64,000 nt of DNA, taken from contig NZ_VISR01000036.1 of the NCBI RefSeq assembly GCF_007827595.1, positions 1 to 64,000 on the forward strand, written 5' to 3'. A program made the position numbers and the translations under genes. The stretch is from Streptomyces sp. BK340. GTDB lineage: Bacteria; Actinomycetota; Actinomycetes; Streptomycetales; Streptomycetaceae. The notes under the pieces were generated by a model. The model ran no database searches and was not told where the DNA came from. It saw nothing but the letters and a program-made list of their open reading frames with translations. The stretch's first letter is position 1, and every line of letters begins with the position of its first letter. Shown here piece after piece: positions 17,442 through 26,651 of this stretch.

Positions 17442-18511
17442 ATGTCCGCACCCTCCCCCCGTATCGACCGTAAGATCGCGCTCGCCGCGACCGTCCCCTT
17501 CGTCGCAGGAATCGTCGCGGCCGGCAATGCTCTCGCCTCCCCTGCCTCTCCCAGTTCGTCGAGTGGGCACTCCTCGGTCGTGCTGGAGCACGACGCCCAG
17601 GTGTTCGCCGATGCGGCGGCCAAGAATCCCCCCATCTACACCCTGTCGTACGCCGACGCCCGTAAGGCCCTGGACACCGCGCAGTCCGGCCCGGTCCCGC
17701 TGCCCCCGGCAGACGTCTCTCACCGCACCCTTCCCGTCGGCCCCACAAGGTGACGATCCGCATCGTCCGGCCCGCCGGAGCGACCGGCAGGCTCCCGGTC
17801 GTGATGTACTTCCACGGCGGCGGATGGGTGCTGGGCAACGAGGGGACCCACGACCGCCTGGTCCGGCAGATCGCGAACGGCGCACACGCTGCCGTGATCT
17901 TCGTCGACTACACCCCCGCCCCCGAAGCGCACTTCCCGATCCCCATCGAGCAGGCCTACGCCGCCACCAAGTGGGTCGCCGAGCACGGCAACGAGATCAA
18001 CGTCGACGGTTCCCGGATCGCCCTCGCCGGCGACAGCGTCGGCGGCAACATGACCGCCGCTGTCAGCCTCATGGACAAGCAGCAGCACGGGCCGAAGCTG
18101 CGCGGCCAGGTCCTCTTGTACCCGGTGACCAACGCCGCCTTCAACGACGCCTCCTACCGCGAGTTCGCAGGCGGCCCATGGCTCACCCGCAAGGCCATGC
18201 AGTGGTTCTGGGATGCCTACGCCCCCAACACCAAGGACCGCAACCAGATCCTCGCATCCCCGCTGCGCGCCACCCTCAATCAGCTCAGCGGACTGCCGAA
18301 GGCACTGGTCATCACGGACGAGGCGGACGTGCTCCGCGACGAGGGCGAAGCCTATGCAGCCAAGCTCCGCGCCGCCGGCAACGACGTGACCGCCGTGCGC
18401 TACAACGGCACCATCCACGACTTCGCGATGCTCAACGCCCTGCGCAACACCAACGCCGCCCAGGCAGCGGTCGCCCAGGCCAACACCTTCCTGCGGAACA
18501 CGCTCCACTGA
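17442..18511 (+). pseudogene. Exported HSL-type hydrolase, frameshifted at a C4 run
   Basis: The gene begins at ATG 17442 with a signal peptide (basic SPRIDRK, then IALAATVPFVAGIVAAG, cleavage near ALAS). It then parallels the preceding hydrolase, but the frame breaks after LPVGP at the C4 run 17741-17744. One added C gives VTIRIVRPAGATGRLPVV and a continuous 356-residue protein containing HGGGWVLGN, AGDSVGGNMTAA, DEADVLRDEGEAYAA and [10 protein letters not shown]. All catalytic residues are present after the break, and GTG or ATG near 17750 might still start a cytoplasmic form. A terminator hairpin follows. Confidence 0.8.
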
Positions 18512-18534
18512 CACGCAATGCCTGCCCCCTGTCG

Positions 18535-18575
18535 GGGAGTGTGGGGCCGACCCAACAGGCCGGCCCCACACTCCC
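18535..18575 (+). terminator. Terminator hairpin after the hydrolase pair
   Basis: Perfect 15-base arms (18535-18549 and 18561-18575, gggagtgtggggccg and its complement) enclose an 11-base loop, 24 bases after the stop of the second hydrolase. It probably ends the hydrolase transcript. Confidence 0.8.
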
Positions 18576-18686
18576 GAGCATCCCGTGCCTGTCCGCACGC
18601 CCCGTCAAGATGCGGCCCGTCTCATCGGCAATGGTCCGTGTTCCGCATCACAGGGACACCCTCCGCCCGGCGGACAGTCCAAGGGC

Positions 18687-18990
18687 GTGACGCACAACTC
18701 CACGGCCTCCCGCCTGCTGCGGGACAGTGAGCCCGACCTGCAGCCCAAGGGGTCGCCACGGCGCGGGCGCGATGCGAGCGCATCGCCTGGCGGCCGTCCG
18801 ACGAATCCTTTCGTCCGGCACGACATCCAGGGGCTGCGCGGGCTGGCCGTCACGCTCGTCGTACTCGCGCACGCCGGAATCTCGTTCATCGCCGGCGGCT
18901 ACGTCGGAGTCGACGTGTTCTTCGTCATCTGCGGTTTCCTCATCACCCGGGGCCTGCTCCGGGAGGTCGGGCGGACCGGCTCGCTGTCGT
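18687..18990 (+). pseudogene. Acyltransferase-3 family protein, N-terminal fragment
   Basis: From GTG 18687 the frame has a polar lead, then [20 protein letters not shown] and [20 protein letters not shown], the first membrane segments of OafA/YrhL-like membrane acyltransferases with the conserved catalytic-region His in LAHAG. After [12 protein letters not shown] the similarity ends abruptly at about 18990, where minus-strand sequence of another gene begins. About 100 of some 400-700 residues remain, so this is a rearrangement scar rather than a working gene. Confidence 0.75.
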
Positions 18991-19189
18991 CAAGTTCGCC
19001 TCGGTCCTGGTGCAGGGTGGCGAGGCGGAGGCCAGCGTACTCGTTGGCCCATTGGGTGGGGCTGAAGTCGATCCGCAGCCGCAGCGGGGCTCCGGGTATG
19101 GGGGTGGCGTAGTAGGTGTCGCCGACAACGGCCCTGTCGGCGAAGGGCAACTCGAGTTCGGCGAAGAACTCGCGGGCATGCATGTCCAC
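18990..19189 (-). pseudogene. Hypothetical protein fragment
   Basis: The minus strand reads REFFAELELPFADRAVVGD, then [19 protein letters not shown] and [20 protein letters not shown], which has clear coding character. It resembles the middle of a hypothetical streptomycete protein family known to me only by sequence pattern. It begins without a proper start and is cut where the acyltransferase fragment begins. Confidence 0.4.
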
Positions 19190-19224
19190 GTGGGTCTCCC
19201 GGGAATGTCAGCGGCGCGGCCCGG

Positions 19225-19515
19225 TCAGCGCGGGTCGGCTGGTGGTGCTCCAGCGCGGGACGCTGGCAGCGGGCCGGGCGGTCGGCCTGCGGCCGACGGC
19301 ACGCTGGACGTCGAGCGGGGTCGGGGCTGGCGGCCCCGGCGGAGACGGGCCTGGCCAAGTAGCTGTCCTGTCCCTGGTGATATGCCTCGGCGAGCGCGGT
19401 GGTGAAGGCGGTGACGAACTCCGTCGGGCAGGAGTCGTTGAAGCACACGCCCCAGGCAGGGAAGGTAGCCGAGGCGGACCTTGCGGTCGGGTGCGGTCAG
19501 GTAGGCATTGCCCAT
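19225..19515 (-). pseudogene. DUF317-type protein, scrambled fragment
   Basis: The minus strand reads GNAYLTAPDRKVRLGYLP in one frame and, in another, CFNDSCPTEFVTAFTTALAE followed by YHQGQDSYLA. In DUF317 proteins, which are restricted to streptomycetes and their integrated plasmids, these segments belong to one continuous domain. At least two frame changes and missing parts make the copy non-functional. A second DUF317 fragment lies at 23661-23817. Confidence 0.55.
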
Positions 19516-19517
19516 TA

Positions 19518-19800
19518 TGTGGAATCAGGTTTGTCAAGGCTCATTGCGCGCTCACTGGGTCGAGAACATTGCCGCCCTGCACGTCTCCGAGAACACCATC
19601 GACGCCTACCGCGTCGAGTTCTGTCACCACCTCAGACCCGGCGCTGGCGCCCACCGCCTGGCGAAGCTGGAGCCCCAGCGCTTGGAGCGCTCCTACAAGA
19701 AAATGCAGGACAGCGGGAGTTCGGCGGGTACGTCCACCAGGCCCACCGGACCGTACGGACCGCCCTGAACGTGGAAGGACCTGCTGAAGGCCGCCGAGAT
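19518..19800 (+). pseudogene. Tyrosine-recombinase (integrase) fragment
   Basis: The plus strand reads LRAHWVENIAALHVSENTID, AYRVEFCHHLRPGAGAHRL and LEPQRLERSYKKMQDSGSSAGT, then in a shifted frame HQAHRTVRTALN. This is the core-binding (SAM-like) domain of integrases like that of pSAM2. The catalytic domain is absent. It marks a decayed integrative element. Confidence 0.7.
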
Positions 19801-19916
19801 CCGCGAAGGCCGCCACACCGCCGGCTTCCGCACCCCAGCCGACATCGCGACGTTCCTCGCTTTCAACCCCCGTATCAAAGCAAGATCAAGAACGCGAGTT
19901 AAGGATCTGCACGCCC

Positions 19917-20111
19917 TCATGCGCGGGCTTCTGCGGCCGTCCGGCGGTGCTCATCGGCAATCTGCACTGCCTGTGTTTCCGGCACGCTGCCGCTGTCAAG
20001 GCCGCAGGTGCATCGCACCACTGCGTGTCCGGTCGGGTCATGCTCGATCCATCCTCCCCGGTGTGTTCTGTCCCGGGTGATCGTGTGCACGACTGTTGTG
20101 TGTTCCACCAT
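19917..20111 (-). CDS. Small hypothetical protein
   Basis: A 64-residue frame from ATG 20111: a beta-rich middle (WIEHDPTGHAVVRCTCGLDS) with a CxC pair, then a helical tail (AVQIADEHRRTAAEA). This looks like a small DUF found on actinobacterial mobile elements. The ribosome-binding site is weak, and the surrounding DNA is full of fragments, so expression is uncertain. Confidence 0.4.
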   Translation of the reverse strand: MVEHTTVVHTITRDRTHRGGWIEHDPTGHAVVRCTCGLDSGSVPETQAVQIADEHRRTAAEARA

Positions 20112-20216
20112 GCGCCCATGCTGATGGCCGTGGCGCGGACTGCCAATACGACGCCCGCCGAGTGGGCGACCGCTGCGGGCCGGCCAAGCGGGCACCCTCG
20201 CCGAGCCTGATGGGCG

Positions 20217-20885
20217 TCATGCGGGCGTGTCGGGGATCAGCTCGTCTGCGCGTTCGCCCGTGACCAGGTAGACCACGCGCCGGGCCACCGAGACCGCATG
20301 GTCAGCGAACCGCTCGTAGTAGCGGCCGACCAGTGTCACGTCCACGGCGGTTTCCACGCCGTGCTGCCACTTGTCGTCCATGAGGTGCTGGAAGATCGTG
20401 CGGTGCAACTCGTCCATGCGGTCGTCGTCCTTCTCCAGCTGGAGCGCGGCATCGACGTCCTGGGTGAGGATCACTTCGGCGGCCTGCGCCATCAGGCGCT
20501 GCGAGAGCTGGCCCATCTCCAGGACCGTTCGTCGTATGTCGCGTGGCACCGCTCGGTTGGGATACCGCATGCGGGCCAGCTTGGCCACGTGCTGTGCCAG
20601 GTCACCAGAACGCTCCAGGTCCGCACTCATACGCAGCGAGGTGACCACGACCCGCAGATCCGTAGCTACTGGCTGCTGCCGTGCCAGCACCGTGATCGCT
20701 CGATTCTCCAGGTCGCGCTGGAGGTCATCGACCTTTTCGTCGGCTGAGATCACGTTCTCGGCAAGCTGCAGGTCGGCATCGAGGAGAGCGGTCGTGGCCA
20801 GGCCGATGGCCGAGCCGACCAGGTTCGCCATCTCCACCAGGCCATCACTGATCGAGGCCAGTTCCTCGTGGTAGGTCTCCCGCAT
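20217..20885 (-). CDS. phoU: PhoU-type phosphate signalling protein
   Basis: The 222-residue all-helical protein consists of two PhoU repeats. It starts at ATG 20885 (MRETYHEEL), with gagga about 8 bases upstream. Each repeat carries the metal-binding ExxxD pattern, for example DEKVDDLQRDLENRAI and DDDRMDELHRTIFQHLM, and the helix RMSADLERSGDLAQHVAKLA is diagnostic. PhoU links the Pst phosphate transporter to the PhoR/PhoP two-component system. No pst genes or phoRP are present nearby; the divergent neighbour is a PP2C phosphatase. It may be a second, orphan PhoU. Confidence 0.92.
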   Translation of the reverse strand: MRETYHEELASISDGLVEMANLVGSAIGLATTALLDADLQLAENVISADEKVDDLQRDLENRAITVLARQQPVATDLRVVVTSLRMSADLERSGDLAQHVAKLARMRYPNRAVPRDIRRTVLEMGQLSQRLMAQAAEVILTQDVDAALQLEKDDDRMDELHRTIFQHLMDDKWQHGVETAVDVTLVGRYYERFADHAVSVARRVVYLVTGERADELIPDTPA

Positions 20886-21093
20886 CGCGTCCTCACCGTC
20901 CAGTCGTGTGCGCCAGGCTTCGCCCATTGCCAGGCTCGCACACACCGCGCGCAGAGCAGGGGCCACCTGGCGCGACCTGGCGGCCACCCAGATCCGGGGG
21001 ACTATGGAAGCACCGCGAGGTCTATGGGACACGCCGCAGCCTGAACGCACCAGGGCCGCGTGTCGCGCCGGGCAGGCGGAGGGAGTGCCTGGG

Positions 21094-23169
21094 ATGAGAA
21101 CAGCCGACCTCTTCGGGGGCGAGGGTGACCAGGCTGACGCCGGGCCGCCGCAGCGCAGTGGGTTGCTGGATCTGCTGAGTGTCGCGGCGGTGCTGCTGGA
21201 TGCCGAGGGGCGGATCGTGCTGTGGAGCCCGCAGGCCGAGGAGCTGTTCGGCTACACCGCGCAGGAGGCGCTGGGTCGGAACGCGGCGCGGCTGCTGGTC
21301 AATGAGCAACACCTGGACCTGATGACCAGGCTGTTCACCGAGGTCATGCGGACGGGCCAGGGGTGGGCAGGCGCCTTCCCCGTCCGGCACAAGGACGGCA
21401 GTACCCGGCTGGTGGAGTTCCGCAACATGCGGCTGCTGGACGACCAGGGTGACTTCTACGCCCTGGGCATCGCCACCAACGAGGCAATCCTGCGCCAGGT
21501 GGAAAGGGACGTGGCCCTGTCCACCCGGCTGGTATCGCAGTCCCCGATCGGGCTGGCCGTCTTGGACACCGCCCTGCGCTACGTGTCCGTCAACCCTGCG
21601 CTCGCGCAGATCAACGGTGTCCCGGCCGAAGACCACCTCGGGCGACGAGTCCGCGAGGCCCTGCCTTTCCTGGAGGTCGATGCGATCGAGGCTGCGCTGC
21701 GGCAGGTCCTCACGTCCGGAAGGCCCCTGATCGATCAGCAGAGCGTGGGACGTACTCCCGCCGACCCCGACAACGATCATGCCTGGTCAGTCTCCTACTA
21801 CCGACTCGACGGTCCCGGCGGTGGGGTACTCGGGGTAGCCATCCTGTTGGTGGATGTCACCGATCGGCACCGCGCCCGGCAGCGCTTGGCCTTGATCGCC
21901 GACGGCTCCGCCCGTATCGGCACCACCTTGGATGTGGAACAGACCGCTCGCGAGCTGGCCGACGTCGCCGTCCCCGAGCTCGCCGACATGGCGGCCGTGG
22001 ACATCCTGGATTCCGTCCTGGACGACCGCCATCCAACGGGGCCCGGCGCCGGCCGGGCACTCTTCCGGGCCCTCGCCGTAAAGGCCGCGTATCCGACCGA
22101 GGCCGTCCGCGCCGCCGACCCTCCCGGCCACCTCGCCAGCTACGGCGCGCAGCGCCTGGCCACTCAATGTGTACAGACCGGACGCCCCATTCTGGTAGCC
22201 CACGTCGGCGAGCGGGACCTGGCCCGCATCGCCCGTGACGCCGAGGCCGCCGCCATCCTGGCCCGTGCCGGCGTCCACAGCTATCTTTTGACGCCCCTGA
22301 TCGCCCGCGGCGAGGTGCTCGGCACCCTGGGCCTCACCCGCGCCCGCAACTCGGTACCCTTCGACAACGACGACCTCACCCTGGCCGGTGAGCTGGCCGA
22401 TCGAGCCGCAGTGTGCATCGACAATGCCCGTCTGTACCAAGGCGCACGCAACACCGCTGTGACCCTCCAGCGAAGCCTGCTGCCGGACCTCCCACCGCAA
22501 CAGGCGGGCCTGGAGATCGCCTCCCGATATCGGCCCGCCGGAACGACCATCGAAGTCGGGGGCGACTGGTTCGACGTCATCCCCCTCGTGGAAGACAAGA
22601 CCGCGCTGGTCGTGGGCGATGTGATGGGCAGCGGCATCAGCGCCGCCACCACCATGGGACGCCTGCGCACCGCCACCACCACCCTGGCCGACCTCGACCT
22701 ACCACCCACCGAGGTACTGCACCACCTCGACAAGATCACCGCAGACCTGGAGCAGTACGCCACCTGCGCCTACACCGTCTACGACCCGCACCGCGCCCTG
22801 TGCCACATCGCTGTCGCCGGTCACCTGCCCCCCGTGCTGATGCGCGCGGGCGAGCCCCCCCAACTGCTCGATCTGCCCACCGGTGCACCCCTCGGGGTCG
22901 GCGGTGTGGCCTTCGAAGTCACCACCTTCGGCCTGGCCCCCGGCGACCAACTGGTCCTCTACACCGATGGCTTGGTCGAGACCCGCCACCACGCCATCGA
23001 CGAGCGCCTGGGCCTCCTCCTCCAACTGCTCGACAGACCCGACCGGTCCTCGGAAGAAACCTGCGACCGGCTCCTGGACGCATTGCGCGATCCGGACGAC
23101 CACGACGACGTGGCCGTACTCATCGCCCGTGCCCGACGCTGGCCCCGGTTACTGATCACTTCACAATGA
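21094..23169 (+). CDS. PAS-PAS-GAF-PP2C (SpoIIE-type) phosphatase
   Basis: The start ATG 21094 has ggaggg upstream; in-frame extension to 20908 overlaps the divergent phoU promoter and is unlikely. The 691-residue protein has a PAS domain at about 25-135 (VLLDAEGRIVLWSPQAEELFGY), a second PAS at 140-270, a GAF domain at 285-455 and a SpoIIE-type PP2C domain from 470 on (GGDWFDVIPL, VVGDVMGSGISAA, YTDGLVETR, DDVAVL). All metal-binding aspartates are present. Such enzymes dephosphorylate anti-anti-sigma factors in partner-switching pathways. There is no kinase or STAS gene in the window, so its partner is elsewhere. Confidence 0.92.
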   Translation: MRTADLFGGEGDQADAGPPQRSGLLDLLSVAAVLLDAEGRIVLWSPQAEELFGYTAQEALGRNAARLLVNEQHLDLMTRLFTEVMRTGQGWAGAFPVRHKDGSTRLVEFRNMRLLDDQGDFYALGIATNEAILRQVERDVALSTRLVSQSPIGLAVLDTALRYVSVNPALAQINGVPAEDHLGRRVREALPFLEVDAIEAALRQVLTSGRPLIDQQSVGRTPADPDNDHAWSVSYYRLDGPGGGVLGVAILLVDVTDRHRARQRLALIADGSARIGTTLDVEQTARELADVAVPELADMAAVDILDSVLDDRHPTGPGAGRALFRALAVKAAYPTEAVRAADPPGHLASYGAQRLATQCVQTGRPILVAHVGERDLARIARDAEAAAILARAGVHSYLLTPLIARGEVLGTLGLTRARNSVPFDNDDLTLAGELADRAAVCIDNARLYQGARNTAVTLQRSLLPDLPPQQAGLEIASRYRPAGTTIEVGGDWFDVIPLVEDKTALVVGDVMGSGISAATTMGRLRTATTTLADLDLPPTEVLHHLDKITADLEQYATCAYTVYDPHRALCHIAVAGHLPPVLMRAGEPPQLLDLPTGAPLGVGGVAFEVTTFGLAPGDQLVLYTDGLVETRHHAIDERLGLLLQLLDRPDRSSEETCDRLLDALRDPDDHDDVAVLIARARRWPRLLITSQ

Positions 23170-23194
23170 GTTGAGCGCTGCCGCCCACCGCCAC

Positions 23195-23582
23195 GGGCCC
23201 CAGGCGCGTACCGTCCCCGGCCGACGGGATTGTCCTGGCGCAGCCCACCGTCGACCAGGAAGTCGTAGAACAACCGCACCGACACCAGACGCTGCTGGAG
23301 CGTCGCGTTCGACAACCCGGCACCCGAGTCCAAAGCCATCACGTTGGCGCCCCGACGGCTGGCACGCGAACCCAACTCCCGTACATGCAGCGCTACATAG
23401 GCCCGCGTGGCAAGCCTCGGGTCCACGCTCTCCCGCTCGCACAACTCCAGATGTTCCGCCAGCCCCCGCGCATAGGCATCGACCGTCCTCGGCGCACGCC
23501 CCAAGTCCTGCCACACCTGCAGCCAGGCCGCTGCTTGCTCGTGCCGACCGAGTATCGGCCACTTCTCCCTCAGCTCGACCAT
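23195..23582 (-). pseudogene. Tyrosine recombinase, N-terminal fragment
   Basis: From ATG 23582 the minus strand reads a recombinase core-binding domain: AAAWLQVWQDLGRAPRTVDA, YARGLAEHLELCERES, then LQQRLVSVRLFYDFLVDGG and NPVGRGRYAPG. Full proteins continue with a C-terminal catalytic domain containing the Arg-His-Arg-Tyr residues, none of which is here. The frame degenerates at the 3' end of the phosphatase gene. It was probably truncated when this junction formed. Confidence 0.7.
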
Positions 23583-23660
23583 CTGGTATCGCTGGTCCCT
23601 TCAGCCGTTGGTCCCCGTACGAGAGCGCAAGCCTCGCAAGTGATTCCACGTAACTTCTAG

Positions 23661-23817
23661 GTCGCCGTGGGTCCCAGCCGAGGTCGCGCAGCGGGTCGAG
23701 GCCGGGATCGCCGATCGCGGTGGCGCGGGCGAGGTAGCGCGGGGAGACGTAGACGTCCCCGTCGATGGTGTCGTCGTGGGGTAGCACAGAATCCTGGGAT
23801 GAGGTGAGGCGGGTCAC
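23661..23817 (-). pseudogene. DUF317-type protein, N-terminal fragment
   Basis: The minus strand starts at ATG 23817 and reads GDVYVSPRYLARATAIGD and PGLDPLRDLGWDPR, the usual opening of DUF317 proteins. It stops being coherent after about 50 residues at 23661. Together with 19225-19515 it shows that two separate pieces of DUF317 genes bracket the phoU-phosphatase pair. Confidence 0.55.
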
Positions 23818-24227
23818 ACGGTAGGCAGCAGTGCCGCTTCAAGGTCGGCGGGCCGGCCGGTGTAGTGGAGCGCGGTCAGCCCCAGGTTGCGAGCGGCATG
23901 GCAGTGGTCGGCGCGGTCGTCTACGAACGACACGCGCTGCGGGTTGCCAGCGCCGGTGGCCGCAAGGGCGTGGTGGTAGGCGGCCGGGTCGGGCTTGCAC
24001 ACCTGAAGCCGGGCCGAGTACAGGGCCTGGGTCATCATCCGCTGCCAGTCGTGGGTGTCGAGCAGGTCGCTGAGGTGGCGGGTGCGTTGGACAAGAGCAC
24101 CATCGGCAGCCCCGTCCGGTGGACGCGGCGAAGGACGGACAGAACGCGCTCGTCCGTGGACGACCGTCAGGTCCTCCGGCTCCCAGTCCTGCCGCACCCG
24201 CGCTCCTTCACACCAAGCCATGATCAC
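23814..24227 (-). pseudogene. HAD-superfamily hydrolase, broken
   Basis: The C-terminal half is clear: LSDLLDTHDWQRMMTQALYS, VCKPDPAAYHHALAATG (motif III Lys) and VSFVDDRADHCHAARNLGLT (motif IV DD). Just before it, another frame reads VLRRVHRTGLPMVLLSNAP, motif II with its Ser-Asn. The junction equals one missing C at the CCC run near 24090. The N-terminal motif I (DxDGT) is not found upstream, so the gene is also truncated. The stop region overlaps the start of the DUF317 fragment. Confidence 0.6.
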
Positions 24228-24339
24228 TCGTTCAGCTCAACGAGATGAGCGGTGAGGGGAACGAGGGCCTGGGGTGTCACACAGCGCTACACACGACCGG
24301 CCGGGCGGCCTCAGGACGGCACCTGCCGAAGGCACGGGG

Positions 24340-24720
24340 TCACGCTAGCGTCGGGGCCTCCTTCGGGTTCGGGCCGTACTTGTTCACGCCCGCATTGCTC
24401 TTCGTGCAGCAGAAGGCCACAAGGGCGATGGCACCGATCGTCGGGACGAGCCCAGGCGGCGCACGGTGACAGCCCAGGTCGGCAGCATGAACCCGATCAA
24501 GGCGATAAGGAAGCCCGCGAGGAGGACCGATGAGTGGGTCGCGAATCCGATACCGCCCAGCACGCCGTAGATGAGGGTGCGGGGTGTCGTCGTCCCACTG
24601 GTCCAGCGTCAGGTCGTCCTGGTGCGCGTCGCTGTGATCGCGCCACCGTGTGCAGTACTGGCGACCTTCGGAGCGGACGACGTGCATCGAAGGGCGGCGG
24701 CCCGTCCCTCGGAACCGCAC
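24340..24720 (-). pseudogene. Small membrane protein with compensating frameshifts
   Basis: From GTG 24720 the minus strand reads a charged N-terminus (HVVRSEGRQYCTRWRDHSD and DDLTLDQWDDD). The next coding-like stretch lies in another frame: TLIYGVLGGIGFATHSS and VLLAGFLIALIGFMLPTWAV, two probable membrane helices. The last part returns to the first frame: TIGAIALVAFCCTKSNAG. A plus-one and a minus-one change, both in short C/G runs, would explain this. If repaired it is a three-helix membrane protein of about 127 residues, family unknown. Confidence 0.45.
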
Positions 24721-25000
24721 GCGTAGTTCGTTAGCGGCGATGGGTGCACCGGGAGCAAGTCGGGAGAGCGGAGGGGCTTCAGGTCGCGGGCCGTCGGGCG
24801 GCGATCAGCAACAGACCTGGTCGAACTGGTCGGCGCGGCGGCTCATCCAGAACGGGTCGAGCAGCACCTCGTGTGCCGGGCCAGTGGTCTCCATTGCCGG
24901 ATCAAAGCACACGCAGGAAGGTGCGTCCACCACATGTCCCGGCGCATGAGACGCCCTGGTGGTGCTGGTGCGAGCTGCCGCGGTGTGGTTTTCTGTCTCC

Positions 25001-25075
25001 ATGACCGTGCTCGTGACCCGTCGCCACGTCGACTACGTGCGTGTCACCGCCACAGGTTGTCGCGCCGTGAGCTGA
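25001..25075 (+). CDS. Leader peptide upstream of metY
   Basis: A 24-codon ORF, ATG 25001 to TGA 25073-25075, ending 128 bases before metY. Its core RRHVDYVRVTATGC aligns residue for residue with two other short ORFs in this window (37960-38037 and 39435-39509): RR, H or A, V/I, D, aromatic or Leu, any, R/H, V, four small residues, then Cys. Short peptides with this signature precede sulfur-assimilation genes in streptomycetes and are thought to act in cis: stalling or slow translation at the cysteine codon reports low cysteine and opens the downstream genes. Here the target would be metY-metX. Conservation is seen; the mechanism is inferred. Confidence 0.75.
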   Translation: MTVLVTRRHVDYVRVTATGCRAVS

Positions 25076-25203
25076 CGCTCCGCTCCGGCCCTTCCCCCTC
25101 AACTCGCGCTGTACCCCCTGCTCGTCGTTCCGACATTCCGTCGTTTCACGGACGCGTGCCCGTACGCGCGCGTCGCGCCTTCCTGCACAAGGAGCCTGCG
25201 CCC

Positions 25204-26565
25204 ATGAGCCAGCCCATCGACTCCGTCACCGCCGGTCACACCCCCGAGGAGCCGCCCGCCGGGCCCGACACCTCGGCCTGGTCCTTCGAGACCAAGCAGA
25301 TCCACGCCGGAGCCGCGCCCGACCCGACGACCGGCGCCCGGGCAACGCCGATCTACCAGACGACGTCCTTCGTGTTCCGGGACACGCAGCACGCCGCCGA
25401 CCTGTTCTCGCTCGCCGAGCCCGGCAACATCTACACCCGCATCCACAACCCCACCCAGGACGTCTTCGAGCAGCGCATCGCCGCGCTGGAAGGCGGGGTC
25501 ACGGCCGTCGCCCTGTCCTCCGGGCAGGCCGCGGAGACGCTCGCGATCCTGACGCTGGCGAGCTCCGGCGACCACATCGTCTCCAGTACCTCGCTGTACG
25601 GCGGCACGTACAACCTCTTCCGGCACACTCTGCCCAAGCTGGGCATCGAGGTGTCCTTCGTGGACGACCCGGACGACTTCGAGGCGTGGCGGGCGGCGAT
25701 CCGGCCGAACACCAAGGCGCTGTTCGCGGAGACGCTGGGCAATCCGCGCGGCAACGTGCTCGACGTGCGGGCGGTCGCGGACGTCGCCCACGAGGCGGGC
25801 GTGCCGCTGATCGTGGACAACACGGTCCCGACTCCCTATCTGCTGCGACCGATCGAGCACGGCGCGGACATCGTCGTGCACTCCGCGACCAAGTTCCTCG
25901 GCGGACACGGCACCGCCATCGCGGGTGTGGTCGTGGACGGCGGCAGCTTCGACTTCGGAGCGCACGCCGAGCGGTTCCCGGACTTCACTGAACCCGACCC
26001 CAGCTACCACGGGCTGCAGTACTGGCCGGCGCTCGGCCCGGGCGCCTTCGCGATCAAGCTGCGGGTGCAGCTGCTGCGCGACCTCGGCCCGGCCCTGTCC
26101 CCGCACTCCGCGTTCCTGCTGCTGCAGGGCGTGGAGACGCTGAGTCTGCGCATCGAGCGGCACTCCGCCAACGCCCTGGCGCTGGCCCAGTGGCTGCAGC
26201 AGCGGGACGAGGTCGCCGCCGTTCACTATCCGGGACTTCAGTCCAGCCAGTGGTACGAGGCCGGGCAGAAGTACCTGCCGCGCGGCGCCGGAGCCGTGGT
26301 CTCCTTCGAGCTGCGGGACGGCGTCAAGGCGGGCAAGCGGTTCGTGGACGCGGTCGAGTTGTTCAGCCATCTCGCCAACATCGGTGACGTGCGCAGTCTG
26401 ATCATTCACCCCGCTTCCACGACCCACAGTCAGCTGGACGAGGAGCAGCTGGCGGCGACCGGGACCTCACCGGGCCTGGTGCGCCTGTCGGTCGGCATCG
26501 AGAACCTCGCCGACCTCAAGGCCGACCTGGAGGCCGGTTTCCGCGCGGCCAAGGGCGCGTCCTGA
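25204..26565 (+). CDS. metY: O-acetylhomoserine sulfhydrylase
   Basis: A 453-residue PLP enzyme of the Cys/Met metabolism family, starting at ATG 25204 after aaggagcctgcgccc. The N-terminus [14 protein letters not shown] and IYQTTSFVF is typical of MetY; the PLP-phosphate region is [26 protein letters not shown] holds the Schiff-base lysine; and [15 protein letters not shown] is the substrate-binding block. It condenses O-acetylhomoserine with sulfide to give homocysteine and acetate in the cytoplasm. It is co-directional with metX, which makes its substrate, and preceded by a cysteine-containing leader peptide. Confidence 0.95.
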   Translation: MSQPIDSVTAGHTPEEPPAGPDTSAWSFETKQIHAGAAPDPTTGARATPIYQTTSFVFRDTQHAADLFSLAEPGNIYTRIHNPTQDVFEQRIAALEGGVTAVALSSGQAAETLAILTLASSGDHIVSSTSLYGGTYNLFRHTLPKLGIEVSFVDDPDDFEAWRAAIRPNTKALFAETLGNPRGNVLDVRAVADVAHEAGVPLIVDNTVPTPYLLRPIEHGADIVVHSATKFLGGHGTAIAGVVVDGGSFDFGAHAERFPDFTEPDPSYHGLQYWPALGPGAFAIKLRVQLLRDLGPALSPHSAFLLLQGVETLSLRIERHSANALALAQWLQQRDEVAAVHYPGLQSSQWYEAGQKYLPRGAGAVVSFELRDGVKAGKRFVDAVELFSHLANIGDVRSLIIHPASTTHSQLDEEQLAATGTSPGLVRLSVGIENLADLKADLEAGFRAAKGAS

Positions 26566-26651
26566 ACGGCGTCACCGCCACCGAGGTTCCCCTCCCGCCG
26601 GCCACCGGGGCCTGGCGGGAGGGGGACCCACCCGGGCACCGTCAGTGGCAC

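Noticed and set aside
25075-25203. SAM or SAH riboswitch upstream of metY
   Set aside because: I could not identify the conserved cores of known SAM or SAH aptamers; the leader peptide accounts for regulation better.
26589-26624. Terminator between metY and metX
   Set aside because: The hairpin lies in sequence that also encodes family-typical MetX residues and lacks a U tract; metX appears cotranscribed. It is listed only as part of the metX start question.
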